Source: COE1 sp910588595 (lineage in GTDB: Bacteria; Bacillota; Clostridia; Lachnospirales; Lachnospiraceae). Taken from it: a stretch of 23,270 bases of DNA. The translations under genes and the position numbers were made by a program. The stretch is taken from contig CARDBT010000067.1 in the NCBI GenBank assembly GCA_948957135.1, positions 1 through 23,270 of the forward strand, read 5' to 3'. Positions 7,224-15,214 of this stretch are shown one piece after another. The stretch's first letter is position 1. Every line of letters starts with the position of its first letter. Below the pieces are notes generated by a model. That model saw only the letters and a list, made by a program, of their open reading frames with translations. It made no database searches and was not told the DNA's origin.

Positions 7224-8963
7224 ATGGCTTGGTACGATGAAGCTGTCTTTTACCACATCTATCCTTTGGGACTGGCAGGCGCGCCGAAGGAAAACGCTTA
7301 CGGGGAGCCGGAGCATCGTTTGAACACGCTGCTTCCCTGGATCGACCACATTAAGAACATTGGCTGCAACGCCATCTATATCGGACCATTGTTTGAATCC
7401 GTCGGACATGGCTACGAGACCACCGACTACAAAAAGCTCGACAGCCGTCTCGGCGATAACGAGGATTTAAAGAATTTCGTGGCAGCGTGTCACAAAAAAG
7501 AAGTCAGGGTGATCTTTGACGGCGTGTTCAACCACACTGGACGCGACTTCTTTGCGTTTAAGGACATCCGGGAAAAGCGCGAAGGTTCCCAGTACAAGGA
7601 CTGGTACTGCAATGTGAACTTCTGGGGCAACAACGAGTACAACGACGGTTTCAGCTACGACAACTGGGGCGGTTACAATCTGCTCGTGAAACTCAACCAG
7701 AGAAATCCCGCAGTAAAGGACTACATCTGCGATGTCATCCGCTTCTGGGTGAGCGAGTTCGACGTGGACGGCATCCGCCTCGACGCGGCGGACGTGCTCG
7801 ACTTTGACTTTATGAAAGCGCTCAGGCATGTCGCGAACGAGGTCAAGCCCGACTTCTGGCTGATGGGCGAGGTCATTCACGGGGATTACTCGCGCTGGGT
7901 GAACGAGGGGACACTGCACTCTGTCACCAACTACCAGCTGCACAAGGCGCTCTACTCCGGCAACAACGACCACAACTTCTTTGAGATCGCACACACGGTA
8001 AAGCGCCTGTACGAGATGGGCAGCAACAACCCCAACGGCTTCAAGCTCTACAATTTCGTAGACAACCATGACGTGGAGCGCATCTACACCAAGCTCAGCA
8101 ACAAGGCGCACTTCACGCCGGTCCACATCCTGCTGTACACGCTGCCGGGTATTCCGTCCCTGTACTACGGGTCAGAGTTCGGCATCGAAGGCAGAAAGGA
8201 GAAGTTCTCCGACGACTCGCTCAGACCGGCGCTCAACCTTGACGACTACAAGAATGCACTGACAGACAATTCCTTCACCGCGCTGATCGCGGCGCTCGGG
8301 CGCACCAGACAGCAGTCAAAAGCACTGTCCTACGGCGATTACAGGGAATTGAAACTCACAAACCGCCAGTACGCCTTCTCGCGCAGTTTCGAGGGCGAGA
8401 GCGTGGTCGTCACCGTCAACAATGACGACAGCGACTTCACGATGACCGTGCCAGCCGGAAATGCCGCGGAGTATGTCGGCGCACTTTCCGGTCAGAAAGT
8501 ACGCGTGGAGAACGGCAACATCTGCGTCAATGTCAGGGCAAATTCCGGCGAGATCTGGCTGCCTGTCACAGACAGGAGTGCCGATCAGCTTTCCGATGTG
8601 ACACCTGTGGAACTCCACGTCGAGGACGCCGTGAAGAACACCGCTGCACCCGCTGTGGAAAAAGCATCCGAACCCGCGTCACATGACAAGACTGCTGCCG
8701 CAAGGGACACCGACACGGACACAGTGCCCGACAGTACTTCTGCCGCTGCACCCGCCGCGGAAACTGCACCTGCGGACACAGCAGTGCCTGCCAAGACTCC
8801 CGAAACTTCCGGGGACTTCGAGCGCGGAAAGATCGCGGGGCTCCAGGAGGCGATCATCGCCATCATGGAGAAAAACGGTCCTGTCACCGATCAGATGCGC
8901 AAGGATGTCACCGACAATGTGTATCACGACTCGCTGATCAACTGGATCAAAAGCTTCCGGTAA
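7224..8963 (+). CDS. Intracellular alpha-amylase family enzyme (GH13) with extra C-terminal tail
   Basis: This 579-residue protein contains the GH13 (beta/alpha)8 barrel acting on alpha-1,4 glucan-type substrates, probably cyclomaltodextrinase, maltogenic or oligosaccharide hydrolase-like. The conserved regions are all present: DGVFNHTG (99-106), nucleophile Asp187 in GIRLDAAD, acid/base Glu216 in LMGEVIHG and Asp283 in FVDNHD. There is no signal peptide, so it acts in the cytoplasm on imported saccharides. A beta-rich domain runs to about residue 447. It is followed by a linker of some 80 residues rich in Ala, Pro, Thr and Asp, and then by a compact helical tail of about 48 residues (GKIAGLQEAIIAIMEKNGP ... 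LINWIKSFR). The start at 7224 is chosen because AAAGGGGGA lies just before it; the ATG at 7203 would overlap that site. Its stop codon is inside the terminator stem. Exact substrate is not determinable. Confidence 0.9.
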   Translation: MAWYDEAVFYHIYPLGLAGAPKENAYGEPEHRLNTLLPWIDHIKNIGCNAIYIGPLFESVGHGYETTDYKKLDSRLGDNEDLKNFVAACHKKEVRVIFDGVFNHTGRDFFAFKDIREKREGSQYKDWYCNVNFWGNNEYNDGFSYDNWGGYNLLVKLNQRNPAVKDYICDVIRFWVSEFDVDGIRLDAADVLDFDFMKALRHVANEVKPDFWLMGEVIHGDYSRWVNEGTLHSVTNYQLHKALYSGNNDHNFFEIAHTVKRLYEMGSNNPNGFKLYNFVDNHDVERIYTKLSNKAHFTPVHILLYTLPGIPSLYYGSEFGIEGRKEKFSDDSLRPALNLDDYKNALTDNSFTALIAALGRTRQQSKALSYGDYRELKLTNRQYAFSRSFEGESVVVTVNNDDSDFTMTVPAGNAAEYVGALSGQKVRVENGNICVNVRANSGEIWLPVTDRSADQLSDVTPVELHVEDAVKNTAAPAVEKASEPASHDKTAAARDTDTDTVPDSTSAAAPAAETAPADTAVPAKTPETSGDFERGKIAGLQEAIIAIMEKNGPVTDQMRKDVTDNVYHDSLINWIKSFR

Positions 8964-8998
8964 AAAATAAGCTCCCCTAATCGGGAGCTTATTTTTTA
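8961..8998. terminator. Bidirectional rho-independent terminator between GH13 and the histidine kinase
   Basis: A perfect 16-bp inverted repeat (TAAAAAATAAGCTCCC at 8961-8976, repeated inverted at 8983-8998) with a six-base loop gives a GC core with A/T tails on both strands. The stop codons of both convergent genes lie inside the stem. Confidence 0.92.
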
Positions 8999-10194
8999 CA
9001 AGGCAGCGTGACAATAAAGATCGTACTCTCGTTCGCGCTCGCCGCCGTGACCGTCCCGCCGTGCAGCTCCACGATCTCCTTTGTGATCGCAAGCCCCAGC
9101 CCAGCACCGCCTGTAGCCGACGACCGCGCCGCGTCCGCCCTGTAGAACCGCTCAAAGATGTGTTCAAGCTTATCGGGCGCGATCGTCTTCCCACGATTTT
9201 TGATCATGACCTTTGCCTTGTCCCCCTCCGCCTGCGCAAAAAGGAGGATCTCCGTCCCGGCATAGCTGTAGCTGACGGCGTTTCGGATCAGGTTGTCAAA
9301 CGCCCGCGCAAGCTTGTCCGCATCGCCCATGACCTCGATCTCCGGCGCAATCTCCAGCCGCCATTCCAGTTCCCGCTCCGCGAGGATCGGTGCAGATTCA
9401 CTGGCGAGCTGCTCGAGCATACGGCTCAGGCAGATCCGTTCACTGTCCAGTGTCAGCATTGTCAGATTGAAGCGCGTAATGTCAAAAAACTCGTTGATCA
9501 GCTCCTCCAGCCGCTCCGCCTTCCCGAGTGCGATGTCCATGTAGCGGCAGCGAAGCTCCTGCGGGATCTGCGGCTCGTCGCGGAGCAGCGTGAGATACCC
9601 GATCACGCTGGTCAGCGGCGTCTTTAAGTCGTGCGCCAGATACATGATCAGGTCATTCTTGCGCTGTTCGGCAAGCTGCGCGTCACTCTTTCGCTTCTCC
9701 AGGGTATGCTTGATGGAATTGATCTTCCGTTCCGTCGTGGCAAGCTCCTGCGAGAGTATGACATCGCCTGCGTTCTCCGTGATCAGCGCATCGATGCCTC
9801 GGTTGATCTCCACAAAATATCTGACAAAACTGTTGAGATAGACCATCTGTGCAATGATAAAGATGAACACCACGCCTGCCAGGAAATACAGGCTGAGATA
9901 ATTGCGCACGACCTGTCTGTACGTCCAGAGCGCCCTTTCATATGCGTCGTTATATCCCGCATAGACAAAATCACACATAAAGTCAACCACAAGGTTTGCA
10001 AACCGCCCGCGGAAGATGAAATTATAGAGTGCGACCACGACGACAAGCGCGATGACTGCCGTCGCGACCGTGATGAACAGCAGCTTCGTCTTCAAGTGCC
10101 TGTAACCGCTGTCCTCTTTCTTTCTTTTTTTCTCTTTCTTCAAAATATCCACATTTTTGATAACGAATCTTTTCAGATCAAACCGCTCACTCAA
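8989..10194 (-). CDS. Sensor histidine kinase (VanS/CssS-like)
   Basis: This is a 401-residue membrane sensor. Two membrane segments (about 36-60 and 101-119) bracket an external loop of only about 40 residues, and a positively charged N-terminal tail precedes the first. The catalytic part shows the H box YLAHDLKTPLTS with His188, the N box DNLIRNAV (300-307), the F box FERFYRAD and the G2 box GGAGLGLAI. Its start is a TTG at 10194, overlapping the end of the response regulator by eight bases, so the two are translationally coupled. The kinase core resembles VanS-type kinases, but no glycopeptide-resistance genes are present. The divergent htrA-type gene points instead to envelope or secretion stress, as for CssS. 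The signal sensed is inferred only. Confidence 0.9.
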   Translation of the reverse strand: MSERFDLKRFVIKNVDILKKEKKRKKEDSGYRHLKTKLLFITVATAVIALVVVVALYNFIFRGRFANLVVDFMCDFVYAGYNDAYERALWTYRQVVRNYLSLYFLAGVVFIFIIAQMVYLNSFVRYFVEINRGIDALITENAGDVILSQELATTERKINSIKHTLEKRKSDAQLAEQRKNDLIMYLAHDLKTPLTSVIGYLTLLRDEPQIPQELRCRYMDIALGKAERLEELINEFFDITRFNLTMLTLDSERICLSRMLEQLASESAPILAERELEWRLEIAPEIEVMGDADKLARAFDNLIRNAVSYSYAGTEILLFAQAEGDKAKVMIKNRGKTIAPDKLEHIFERFYRADAARSSATGGAGLGLAITKEIVELHGGTVTAASANESTIFIVTLPCKK

Positions 10195-10894
10195 TCGTAT
10201 ACCCCACTCCCCAGATCGTCTTGATGTATTTCGGGCGCCGCGCCGGCTCGCTCATCTTTTCGCGGAGACGCGCGATATGTGTCATGACCGTATTGTTGTT
10301 GTCGAGATACTTTTCTCCCCATACCGCCTCAAACAGCTCCTCCGACGGGACGACACTCCCGCGCCGGCTGCACAGATACCACAGGATGTCAAACTCCGTC
10401 GGTGTCAGTGTCAGCGCATTGCCGTTCAGCAGGCATTTGTGATTGTCCCTCGATATGTGCAGCCCCCTGATGTCTATCCCGGCTGACTCTGCCGCGCTTT
10501 CCTTCGCGCTCTCTTTTCCGACATTATATCGCGTGTAGCGTCTCAGCTGTGTCTTCACCCGCGCCAGAACCTCGAGTGGATTAAACGGTTTGGTGATATA
10601 ATCGTCCGCGCCGAGCGTCAGCCCCATGATCTTGTCGCTGTCCTCGACCTTTGCCGTGAGCATGATCACCGGATAAAAAAATTTTTCACGAATTTTTTGA
10701 CAGATGTGAAAACCGTCGACGTCGGGCAGCATGATATCCAGGATCGCAAGGTCAAGTTCCCTCTCCTCGATACATTGCAGCGCATCCGCGCCATTGTAGT
10801 ACTTGTAAACCGTGTACCCGTCATTTTTCAGATAGACTTCTATCAGATCGGCGATCTCCCTCTCATCGTCGACCACCAGAATTTTCTCGCTCAT
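10187..10894 (-). CDS. OmpR/PhoB-family response regulator (VanR/CssR-like)
   Basis: This 235-residue regulator has a receiver domain (1-120) with the acidic pocket DDE at 9-11, phospho-acceptor Asp53 in LAILDIMLPDVDG, Thr80 and Lys102. A short linker follows with a duplicated ESA(K/A) sequence (128-138), and then a winged-helix DNA-binding domain (about 140-235) ending VGYTIE. It is the first gene of a two-gene operon with the kinase, which it overlaps by eight bases. The ribosome site is weak (GGCGAGG). It is divergent from the htrA-type gene over a 395-base gap holding candidate operators. By analogy with CssRS it may activate htrA and itself when the kinase phosphorylates it; this is inference. 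Confidence 0.92.
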   Translation of the reverse strand: MSEKILVVDDEREIADLIEVYLKNDGYTVYKYYNGADALQCIEERELDLAILDIMLPDVDGFHICQKIREKFFYPVIMLTAKVEDSDKIMGLTLGADDYITKPFNPLEVLARVKTQLRRYTRYNVGKESAKESAAESAGIDIRGLHISRDNHKCLLNGNALTLTPTEFDILWYLCSRRGSVVPSEELFEAVWGEKYLDNNNTVMTHIARLREKMSEPARRPKYIKTIWGVGYTIE

Positions 10895-10950
10895 GACTAT
10901 TTCGTGCCTCGCCTTCTTATTATCAAAATCATATCAAGTATTGCAATTCG

Positions 10951-10965
10951 TTTTGTTTAACAAAA
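10951..10965 (-). promoter_or_regulatory. Inverted repeat TTTTGTT-T-AACAAAA upstream of the response regulator
   Basis: A perfect 7-1-7 inverted repeat lies about 57 bases before the response regulator start. It could be an operator for autoregulation. OmpR-family proteins usually use direct repeats, so another factor is possible. Confidence 0.4.
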
Positions 10966-11137
10966 TCATTGTACTACGCGCACACGGCAATTTCAAGCAA
11001 TGCATCCATAAGTAAATCTTTTTAAAGTAAATCTTTTAATCATATCTTTTAATCATATCTTTTTTGCTGCAGATCCCCCCAACAGTTCCATATCCCACAA
11101 AACATGCACCGACAGCTCCAATTGTACAGTTCATGAA

Positions 11138-11158
11138 TTTTTTCACAGTTTTATCACA
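11138..11158 (+). promoter_or_regulatory. Direct repeat upstream of the htrA promoter, candidate response-regulator site
   Basis: TTTTTTCACA and TTTTATCACA are two head-to-tail copies, with TCACA at 11143 and 11154, exactly 11 bases apart. They end 12 bases before the -35 box of the htrA promoter. One-turn spacing just upstream of -35 is typical for OmpR-family activators. Confidence 0.5.
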
Positions 11159-11170
11159 TTTAGATAACAA

Positions 11171-11200
11171 TTGAAACACAATTTGCGATTATATTATAAC
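11171..11200 (+). promoter_or_regulatory. Promoter for the htrA-type gene
   Basis: TTGAAA at 11171-11176 and TATAAC at 11195-11200 are 18 bases apart. The leader before the ATG at 11290 would be about 80 bases. Confidence 0.6.
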
Positions 11201-11289
11201 CATAGCAGCGATGAACAGACATGACCGGCTGATGACTAAATTGCACACATTTTATAGAATGATTTTCATTTTTGAAAGGAGATTTTATT

Positions 11290-12813
11290 ATGTTTGACAA
11301 CAACGACAATTACTCTCAACAGTTCAATAATCAATCCTCAAACAATAACAGCGGCTATCCCGAGTACTACTATTCGCAGAACATCCCAAACGGGAATTAT
11401 CAGCAGACGATCAATGCCGCACCTGTCCCGCCGGCAGGCAAAACAAAAAAGAAAGGCGGATTTGGCAGGAAGGCAGCTTCCGTCGCCTGCCTCGGCCTGG
11501 TGTTTGGCGTGACCGCCGGTGCCGTGTTCAGTGTTCCCGCCGCCCTCGCAACAAAGGAGCTTGGGGAGACCAAGCGCGAGATCCAGCAGATGCAGGAATC
11601 CCTCAATGCCAGCGCAGCCGGCAAGGCGTCCCTCTCAACGACAGCCGACTCGCTGAATGCATCTAACGCGCTCTACAACAACAGCGCTTCCGCCAATGTG
11701 ACGGCGATCGCAAACAACTGTCTCCCCAGCGTCGTCTCGATCACGAACAAGAGCGTGACGGAGGTGCGGACCATGTTCGGTACATTCCAGCAGGACGCAC
11801 AGAGCAGCGGCTCCGGTATCATCATCGGCGAAAATGACACCGAACTCCTGATCGTCACAAACTATCATGTCGTGTCGGGAAGCAGCGAACTCAGTGTCGT
11901 GTTCAGCTACGATGAGGACAGCGACGAACCATCACTGGTAAGCGCAAAAGTCAAAGGCTATGAGGCGGACAAAGATCTCGCGGTCATCGCCGTATCCCGA
12001 GACGACATTACCGACGAAATGCGCTCAAAGATCAAGATTGCCACAGTCGGAGACTCCTCAAACCTAGTACTGGGTCAGGAAGTCGTCGCGATCGGCAATG
12101 CACTCGGTTACGGACAGTCCGTGACGACAGGCATCATCAGCGCGCTCGGACGCGACGTCACCGTCTCCGACGAAAACGGCGGCACGATCACGAACAAGCT
12201 GATCCAGACAGACGCAGCGATCAATCCCGGTAACTCAGGCGGCGCCCTGCTGAACATGAACGGGGAATTGATCGGTATCAACTCGGTAAAAGTCGCCTCC
12301 AGCTCTGTTGAGGGCATGGGATATGCGATCCCGATCTCTGATGTGCAGTCCATCATTGAAGAACTTATGTTAAAGGAGACAAGAGATGTCGTGACAGAAG
12401 ATAAAAAGGGTTATCTGGGAATCAGTCCCATTGATGTGACAACAGAAATATATGAGACTTATGGTATGCCTATCGGCGTCTACATTGAAACAATATATGA
12501 TGACTCCCCTGCAAAGGCTGCCGGTCTTGTGAAGGGCAATATCATCACAAAATTTGACGGACAGACAGTCAAGACGAGAGAACAACTCGTTTCACTGCTC
12601 AATTATTATAGTGCCGGCGAGACCGTGGAGATCATCGCCATGGTCCAGAGCGACAACGGATATGTGGAGAAGTCCTTCCAGGTGACACTCGGCACCAAAG
12701 ATATCTTTGGCGAAGATGCCAACAGCACACAGCAGACCACACCGAAGCAGGATTCGCAGAACGATATTGACGGTTACTATAATCCTTTTGATTCCTTCTG
12801 GTCATTCCCCTAA
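11290..12813 (+). CDS. htrA: HtrA/DegP-type membrane-anchored serine protease with PDZ domain
   Basis: This 507-residue protease degrades or refolds damaged envelope and secreted proteins. The first 58 residues are an Asn/Gln/Tyr-rich cytoplasmic tail. One membrane segment (about 63-85) is followed by an outside linker and then by the trypsin-like domain with the full triad: His193 in TNYHVVSG, Asp229 in DKDLAVI and Ser316 in NPGNSGGALLN. A single PDZ domain runs from about 372 to 469, and a short polar tail follows. The layout matches Firmicutes HtrA/YyxA/YkdA proteins. The start at 11290 follows AAAGGAG; a TTG six codons earlier would overlap it. The gene is divergent from a two-component system and ends in a strong terminator. 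Induction by that system is likely but unproven. Confidence 0.93.
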   Translation: MFDNNDNYSQQFNNQSSNNNSGYPEYYYSQNIPNGNYQQTINAAPVPPAGKTKKKGGFGRKAASVACLGLVFGVTAGAVFSVPAALATKELGETKREIQQMQESLNASAAGKASLSTTADSLNASNALYNNSASANVTAIANNCLPSVVSITNKSVTEVRTMFGTFQQDAQSSGSGIIIGENDTELLIVTNYHVVSGSSELSVVFSYDEDSDEPSLVSAKVKGYEADKDLAVIAVSRDDITDEMRSKIKIATVGDSSNLVLGQEVVAIGNALGYGQSVTTGIISALGRDVTVSDENGGTITNKLIQTDAAINPGNSGGALLNMNGELIGINSVKVASSSVEGMGYAIPISDVQSIIEELMLKETRDVVTEDKKGYLGISPIDVTTEIYETYGMPIGVYIETIYDDSPAKAAGLVKGNIITKFDGQTVKTREQLVSLLNYYSAGETVEIIAMVQSDNGYVEKSFQVTLGTKDIFGEDANSTQQTTPKQDSQNDIDGYYNPFDSFWSFP

Positions 12814-12817
12814 ATAA

Positions 12818-12865
12818 AATTGTAAATGAAAAAGACCGCGAACACGGTCTTTTTTATTTACAATT
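12818..12865. terminator. Bidirectional rho-independent terminator between htrA and the PfkB-family gene
   Basis: Two 21-base arms (12818-12838 and 12845-12865) are inverted copies with a single G-U or mismatch position and a six-base loop. AAAAAGACCG/CGGTCTTTTT forms the core. The stop codon of the PfkB-family gene (12858-12860) lies in the right arm. Confidence 0.92.
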
Positions 12866-13943
12866 CTACTTTTGCCCTCTCTGCGACCGCTGGAACACAC
12901 AGCTGCTGATTGACATTCTCCTCCACTTCCAGTGTAATACCTGCTGCCGCCTGTCCAAGTTTTGCCAGTTGCCTGATGTTCATATGTTTCATAAAACCAA
13001 ATGTCACACCTGCCATGAAAGCATCTTTTGCCCCATTGGAACTGATCTGTTCTACACTGCCGCCCGCATTCTGCATAAACTGCTCATCATAGCACGCACA
13101 GTACACACCCTTTTCCACGAGTATAAATACATTTTTCACACCCTTTTCCATAATAATGTCTGCAGCTCGCTCCAAAGTGTCCTTATCCCGAATGCGAATA
13201 CCACTCAACACCTCCGCCTCCGATCTACTGCAGACCACAAGGCAGATCTTGTCGAGCACATCCAGCAGCTTCTCTGCACTTTTGACAGATACTGACTCTG
13301 CAAACACCGGCGCCTTACACCGCTCACAGACAAGTGCGATCGTCTCCTGCGGTATATTGGTATCAAGAACCACCATGCGTGCTTTATTCAGCATCTCCAT
13401 CTTGGGTGTCACAAAACTTGCCGTGAGACTCTCATTGATCCGCATGTCCGACACCGCAAGCTTTCTGTTTCCTTTCTCGTCCATAATATAGAGCTGTTTG
13501 GCTGTTTCCGCCCGCACTGTCTTCAGAGCATGGGAGATGTCGATTCCAAGTGCCTCGCAGTTTTCTATGATCCTGCGCGCATACTCATCATCGCCGATCG
13601 TGGTGACTAACTTCGTCCCGACTCCGAGCAGTCTCAGGCTATGTGCGATATTTCTTCCTGTTCCCCCAAGCGACTGTACTATCCTGCCCGAACCGGATTC
13701 TCCTTCCACCAGTGCTTCCTCCGGCACGCCTCCGATATCGATCCCTGCGCCTCCGATGACAACGCAGTAATCCGGGCCGCTCGTCACATACCCTTTTCCA
13801 AGTATATATCCTTTTTTCATCAGGTTGGAAATATGTACTGCTGCCGAAGAGCGGGCAATCCCAGCCTTAGCCGCAAGTTCCTCCTGAGAAATCATTGGGT
13901 TCTCCATAATCCATTGAAATATCTGTGCCTCCCTATTTGTCAT
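12858..13943 (-). CDS. PfkB-family carbohydrate/nucleoside kinase with N-terminal winged helix
   Basis: This 361-residue protein joins a DNA-binding-like domain to a sugar kinase fold. Residues 1-55 form a winged helix (TNREAQIFQWIMENP, then SQEELAAKAGIARSSAAVHI). The ribokinase fold follows from residue 58, with the glycine-rich signature GGTGRNIAHSLRLLG (93-107). The second signature reads NGAKDAFMAG at 303-312: Asp307, the catalytic base, is kept, but the usual anion-hole GAGD is GAKD. The NxxE motif region reads CSRSEAEVL. The architecture resembles E. coli YeiI and pseudouridine-kinase relatives. The substrate cannot be read from the sequence. The ATG follows AAGGGAG at five bases. The gene is divergent from the carbamate kinase gene. 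It may be a kinase that also senses its substrate to control DNA, but this is a guess. Confidence 0.87.
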   Translation of the reverse strand: MTNREAQIFQWIMENPMISQEELAAKAGIARSSAAVHISNLMKKGYILGKGYVTSGPDYCVVIGGAGIDIGGVPEEALVEGESGSGRIVQSLGGTGRNIAHSLRLLGVGTKLVTTIGDDEYARRIIENCEALGIDISHALKTVRAETAKQLYIMDEKGNRKLAVSDMRINESLTASFVTPKMEMLNKARMVVLDTNIPQETIALVCERCKAPVFAESVSVKSAEKLLDVLDKICLVVCSRSEAEVLSGIRIRDKDTLERAADIIMEKGVKNVFILVEKGVYCACYDEQFMQNAGGSVEQISSNGAKDAFMAGVTFGFMKHMNIRQLAKLGQAAAGITLEVEENVNQQLCVPAVAERAKVEL

Positions 13944-14162
13944 ATATACTCCCTTCTATTTGTCAAACACCATAAAAATCAGACACGTAACAACTCAGTA
14001 TGATCACGATTACGGGATATTTTAAGTCCATTGTTTGATCCAAATCGACTAGAATGGCAATTATTCCCTATTTTTTATGATAACACCACGCAAAAGCACT
14101 GTCAATGTATTAGTAAAACATAATATCTTTTTGTCCTTTTTTTCAGGACTTTTGGTGTACAA

Positions 14163-14190
14163 TTGACTGACAGTTTGGTATACTTAGATA
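14163..14190 (+). promoter_or_regulatory. Possible promoter for the carbamate kinase gene
   Basis: TTGACT at 14163-14168 and TAGATA at 14185-14190 are 16 bases apart; a TATACT at 14179-14184 overlaps the spacer. It lies about 50 bases before the ATG, after an AT-rich divergent gap. The precise boxes are uncertain. Confidence 0.4.
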
Positions 14191-14237
14191 TATCTTTTTC
14201 AAACGATCAATGAGTAAATTTTCAGGAGGATCTATAT

Positions 14238-15173
14238 ATGAGCAAGAAAAAAGTTGTTGTCGCTCTAGGACATGACGCGCTGGGTTCCACCACACTGGCA
14301 CAGCTCAGCGCTGTCAAAAAGACAGCCAAGGCGCTGGCCGATCTGGTGGAGGCGGATTATCAGCTGACGATCACCCACAGCAACGGTCATCAGGTCAGCA
14401 TGATCCACAAGGCAATGACCGAGCTGCACCGCATCTATATCGACTATACACCTGCACCAATGTGCGTGTGCTCCGCGATGAGCCAGGGCTATGTAGGATA
14501 TGATATTCAAAACTCTTTGAAATCCGAGCTTTTGAGCCGTGGTATCTCCAAGCCTGTCAGCACGATCCTGACACAGGTAACGGTCGATCCCTACGATGAA
14601 GCCTTTTATGAACCAAAGAAAGCAATCGGCCGCTATATGTCCAAAGAAGATGCCGATACAGAAGTGAATAAAGGTAACTACGTCGTCCAGACCGAAGACG
14701 GATACCGAAGGGTTGTCGCAGCCCCACAGCCGATCGATATCGTGGAGATCGAGGCGATCAAAGCACTCTCCGATGCCGAACAGGTGGTGATCGCCTGCGG
14801 CGGCGGCGGTATCCCTGTGATCGAGCAGCAGCATGTGCTCAGGGGAGCTTCCGCAGTGATCGAGAAGGACTGTATCGCCGGAAAGCTCGCTGCAGATCTC
14901 AAAGTTGATGAACTGTTGATCCTCACCAGCGTAGACTATGTATACCTCAATTTCGAAAAAGAGGATCAAACACCCTTAACAACCCTGACCGTCGATGACG
15001 CAAAGCGTTATATCAGCGAAGGTCAGTTTGGCGAGACGGACATGCTGCCTAAGATCGTAGCTGCGATATCATACCTCGAAGCTGTTCCAAATGGCAGAGT
15101 GGTGATCACATCCCTGGACAAAACAGCAGACGCCATCAACGCCAAAGTCGGCACTGTCATCACTGTTAATTAA
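14238..15173 (+). CDS. arcC: Carbamate kinase (EC 2.7.2.2), divergent GHDAL type
   Basis: This 311-residue protein has the length and most motifs of carbamate kinase, which makes ATP from carbamoyl phosphate and ADP in arginine, citrulline or purine-derived catabolism. Family features are VVIACGGGGIPV (183-194), the substrate/ATP-site EKD (209-211, Lys210), and LLILTSVDYVYLNF (226-239). Several usually invariant motifs differ. The opening GGNA is GHDA at 11-14, HGNGPQVG is HSNGHQVS at 47-54, and GSM(G/L)PK is GETDMLPK at 265-272. The ribosome site AGGAGG precedes the ATG well. There is no arcA, arcB or transcarbamylase gene beside it, so the source of carbamoyl phosphate lies elsewhere. The fold assignment is firm. 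Full enzymatic activity and substrate are less sure given the changed motifs. Confidence 0.85.
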   Translation: MSKKKVVVALGHDALGSTTLAQLSAVKKTAKALADLVEADYQLTITHSNGHQVSMIHKAMTELHRIYIDYTPAPMCVCSAMSQGYVGYDIQNSLKSELLSRGISKPVSTILTQVTVDPYDEAFYEPKKAIGRYMSKEDADTEVNKGNYVVQTEDGYRRVVAAPQPIDIVEIEAIKALSDAEQVVIACGGGGIPVIEQQHVLRGASAVIEKDCIAGKLAADLKVDELLILTSVDYVYLNFEKEDQTPLTTLTVDDAKRYISEGQFGETDMLPKIVAAISYLEAVPNGRVVITSLDKTADAINAKVGTVITVN

Positions 15174-15214
15174 AAGGCTGTGCTCAAAGAATGAACAGCG
15201 GACGGCTCACGAGT

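Larger units (their letters stand above)
10895..11289. other. Divergent regulatory region between the two-component system and htrA
   Basis: This gene-free gap of 395 bases is AT-rich. It holds an inverted repeat near the regulator (10951-10965), two short tandem repeats (AGTAAATCTTTT at 11011 and 11026, then AATCATATCTTTT at 11038 and 11051), and on the htrA side a direct repeat and a promoter. No open frame of note is present. Confidence 0.6.

Noticed and set aside
8989..10894. Vancomycin-resistance regulation (VanR/VanS)
   Set aside because: Domain similarity is only at family level, no vanHAX-type genes are nearby, and the divergent htrA offers a better context.
14265..14969. 234-codon minus-strand frame opposite the carbamate kinase gene
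   Set aside because: It is a shadow of a well-supported plus-strand gene and has no recognisable motif or start signal.
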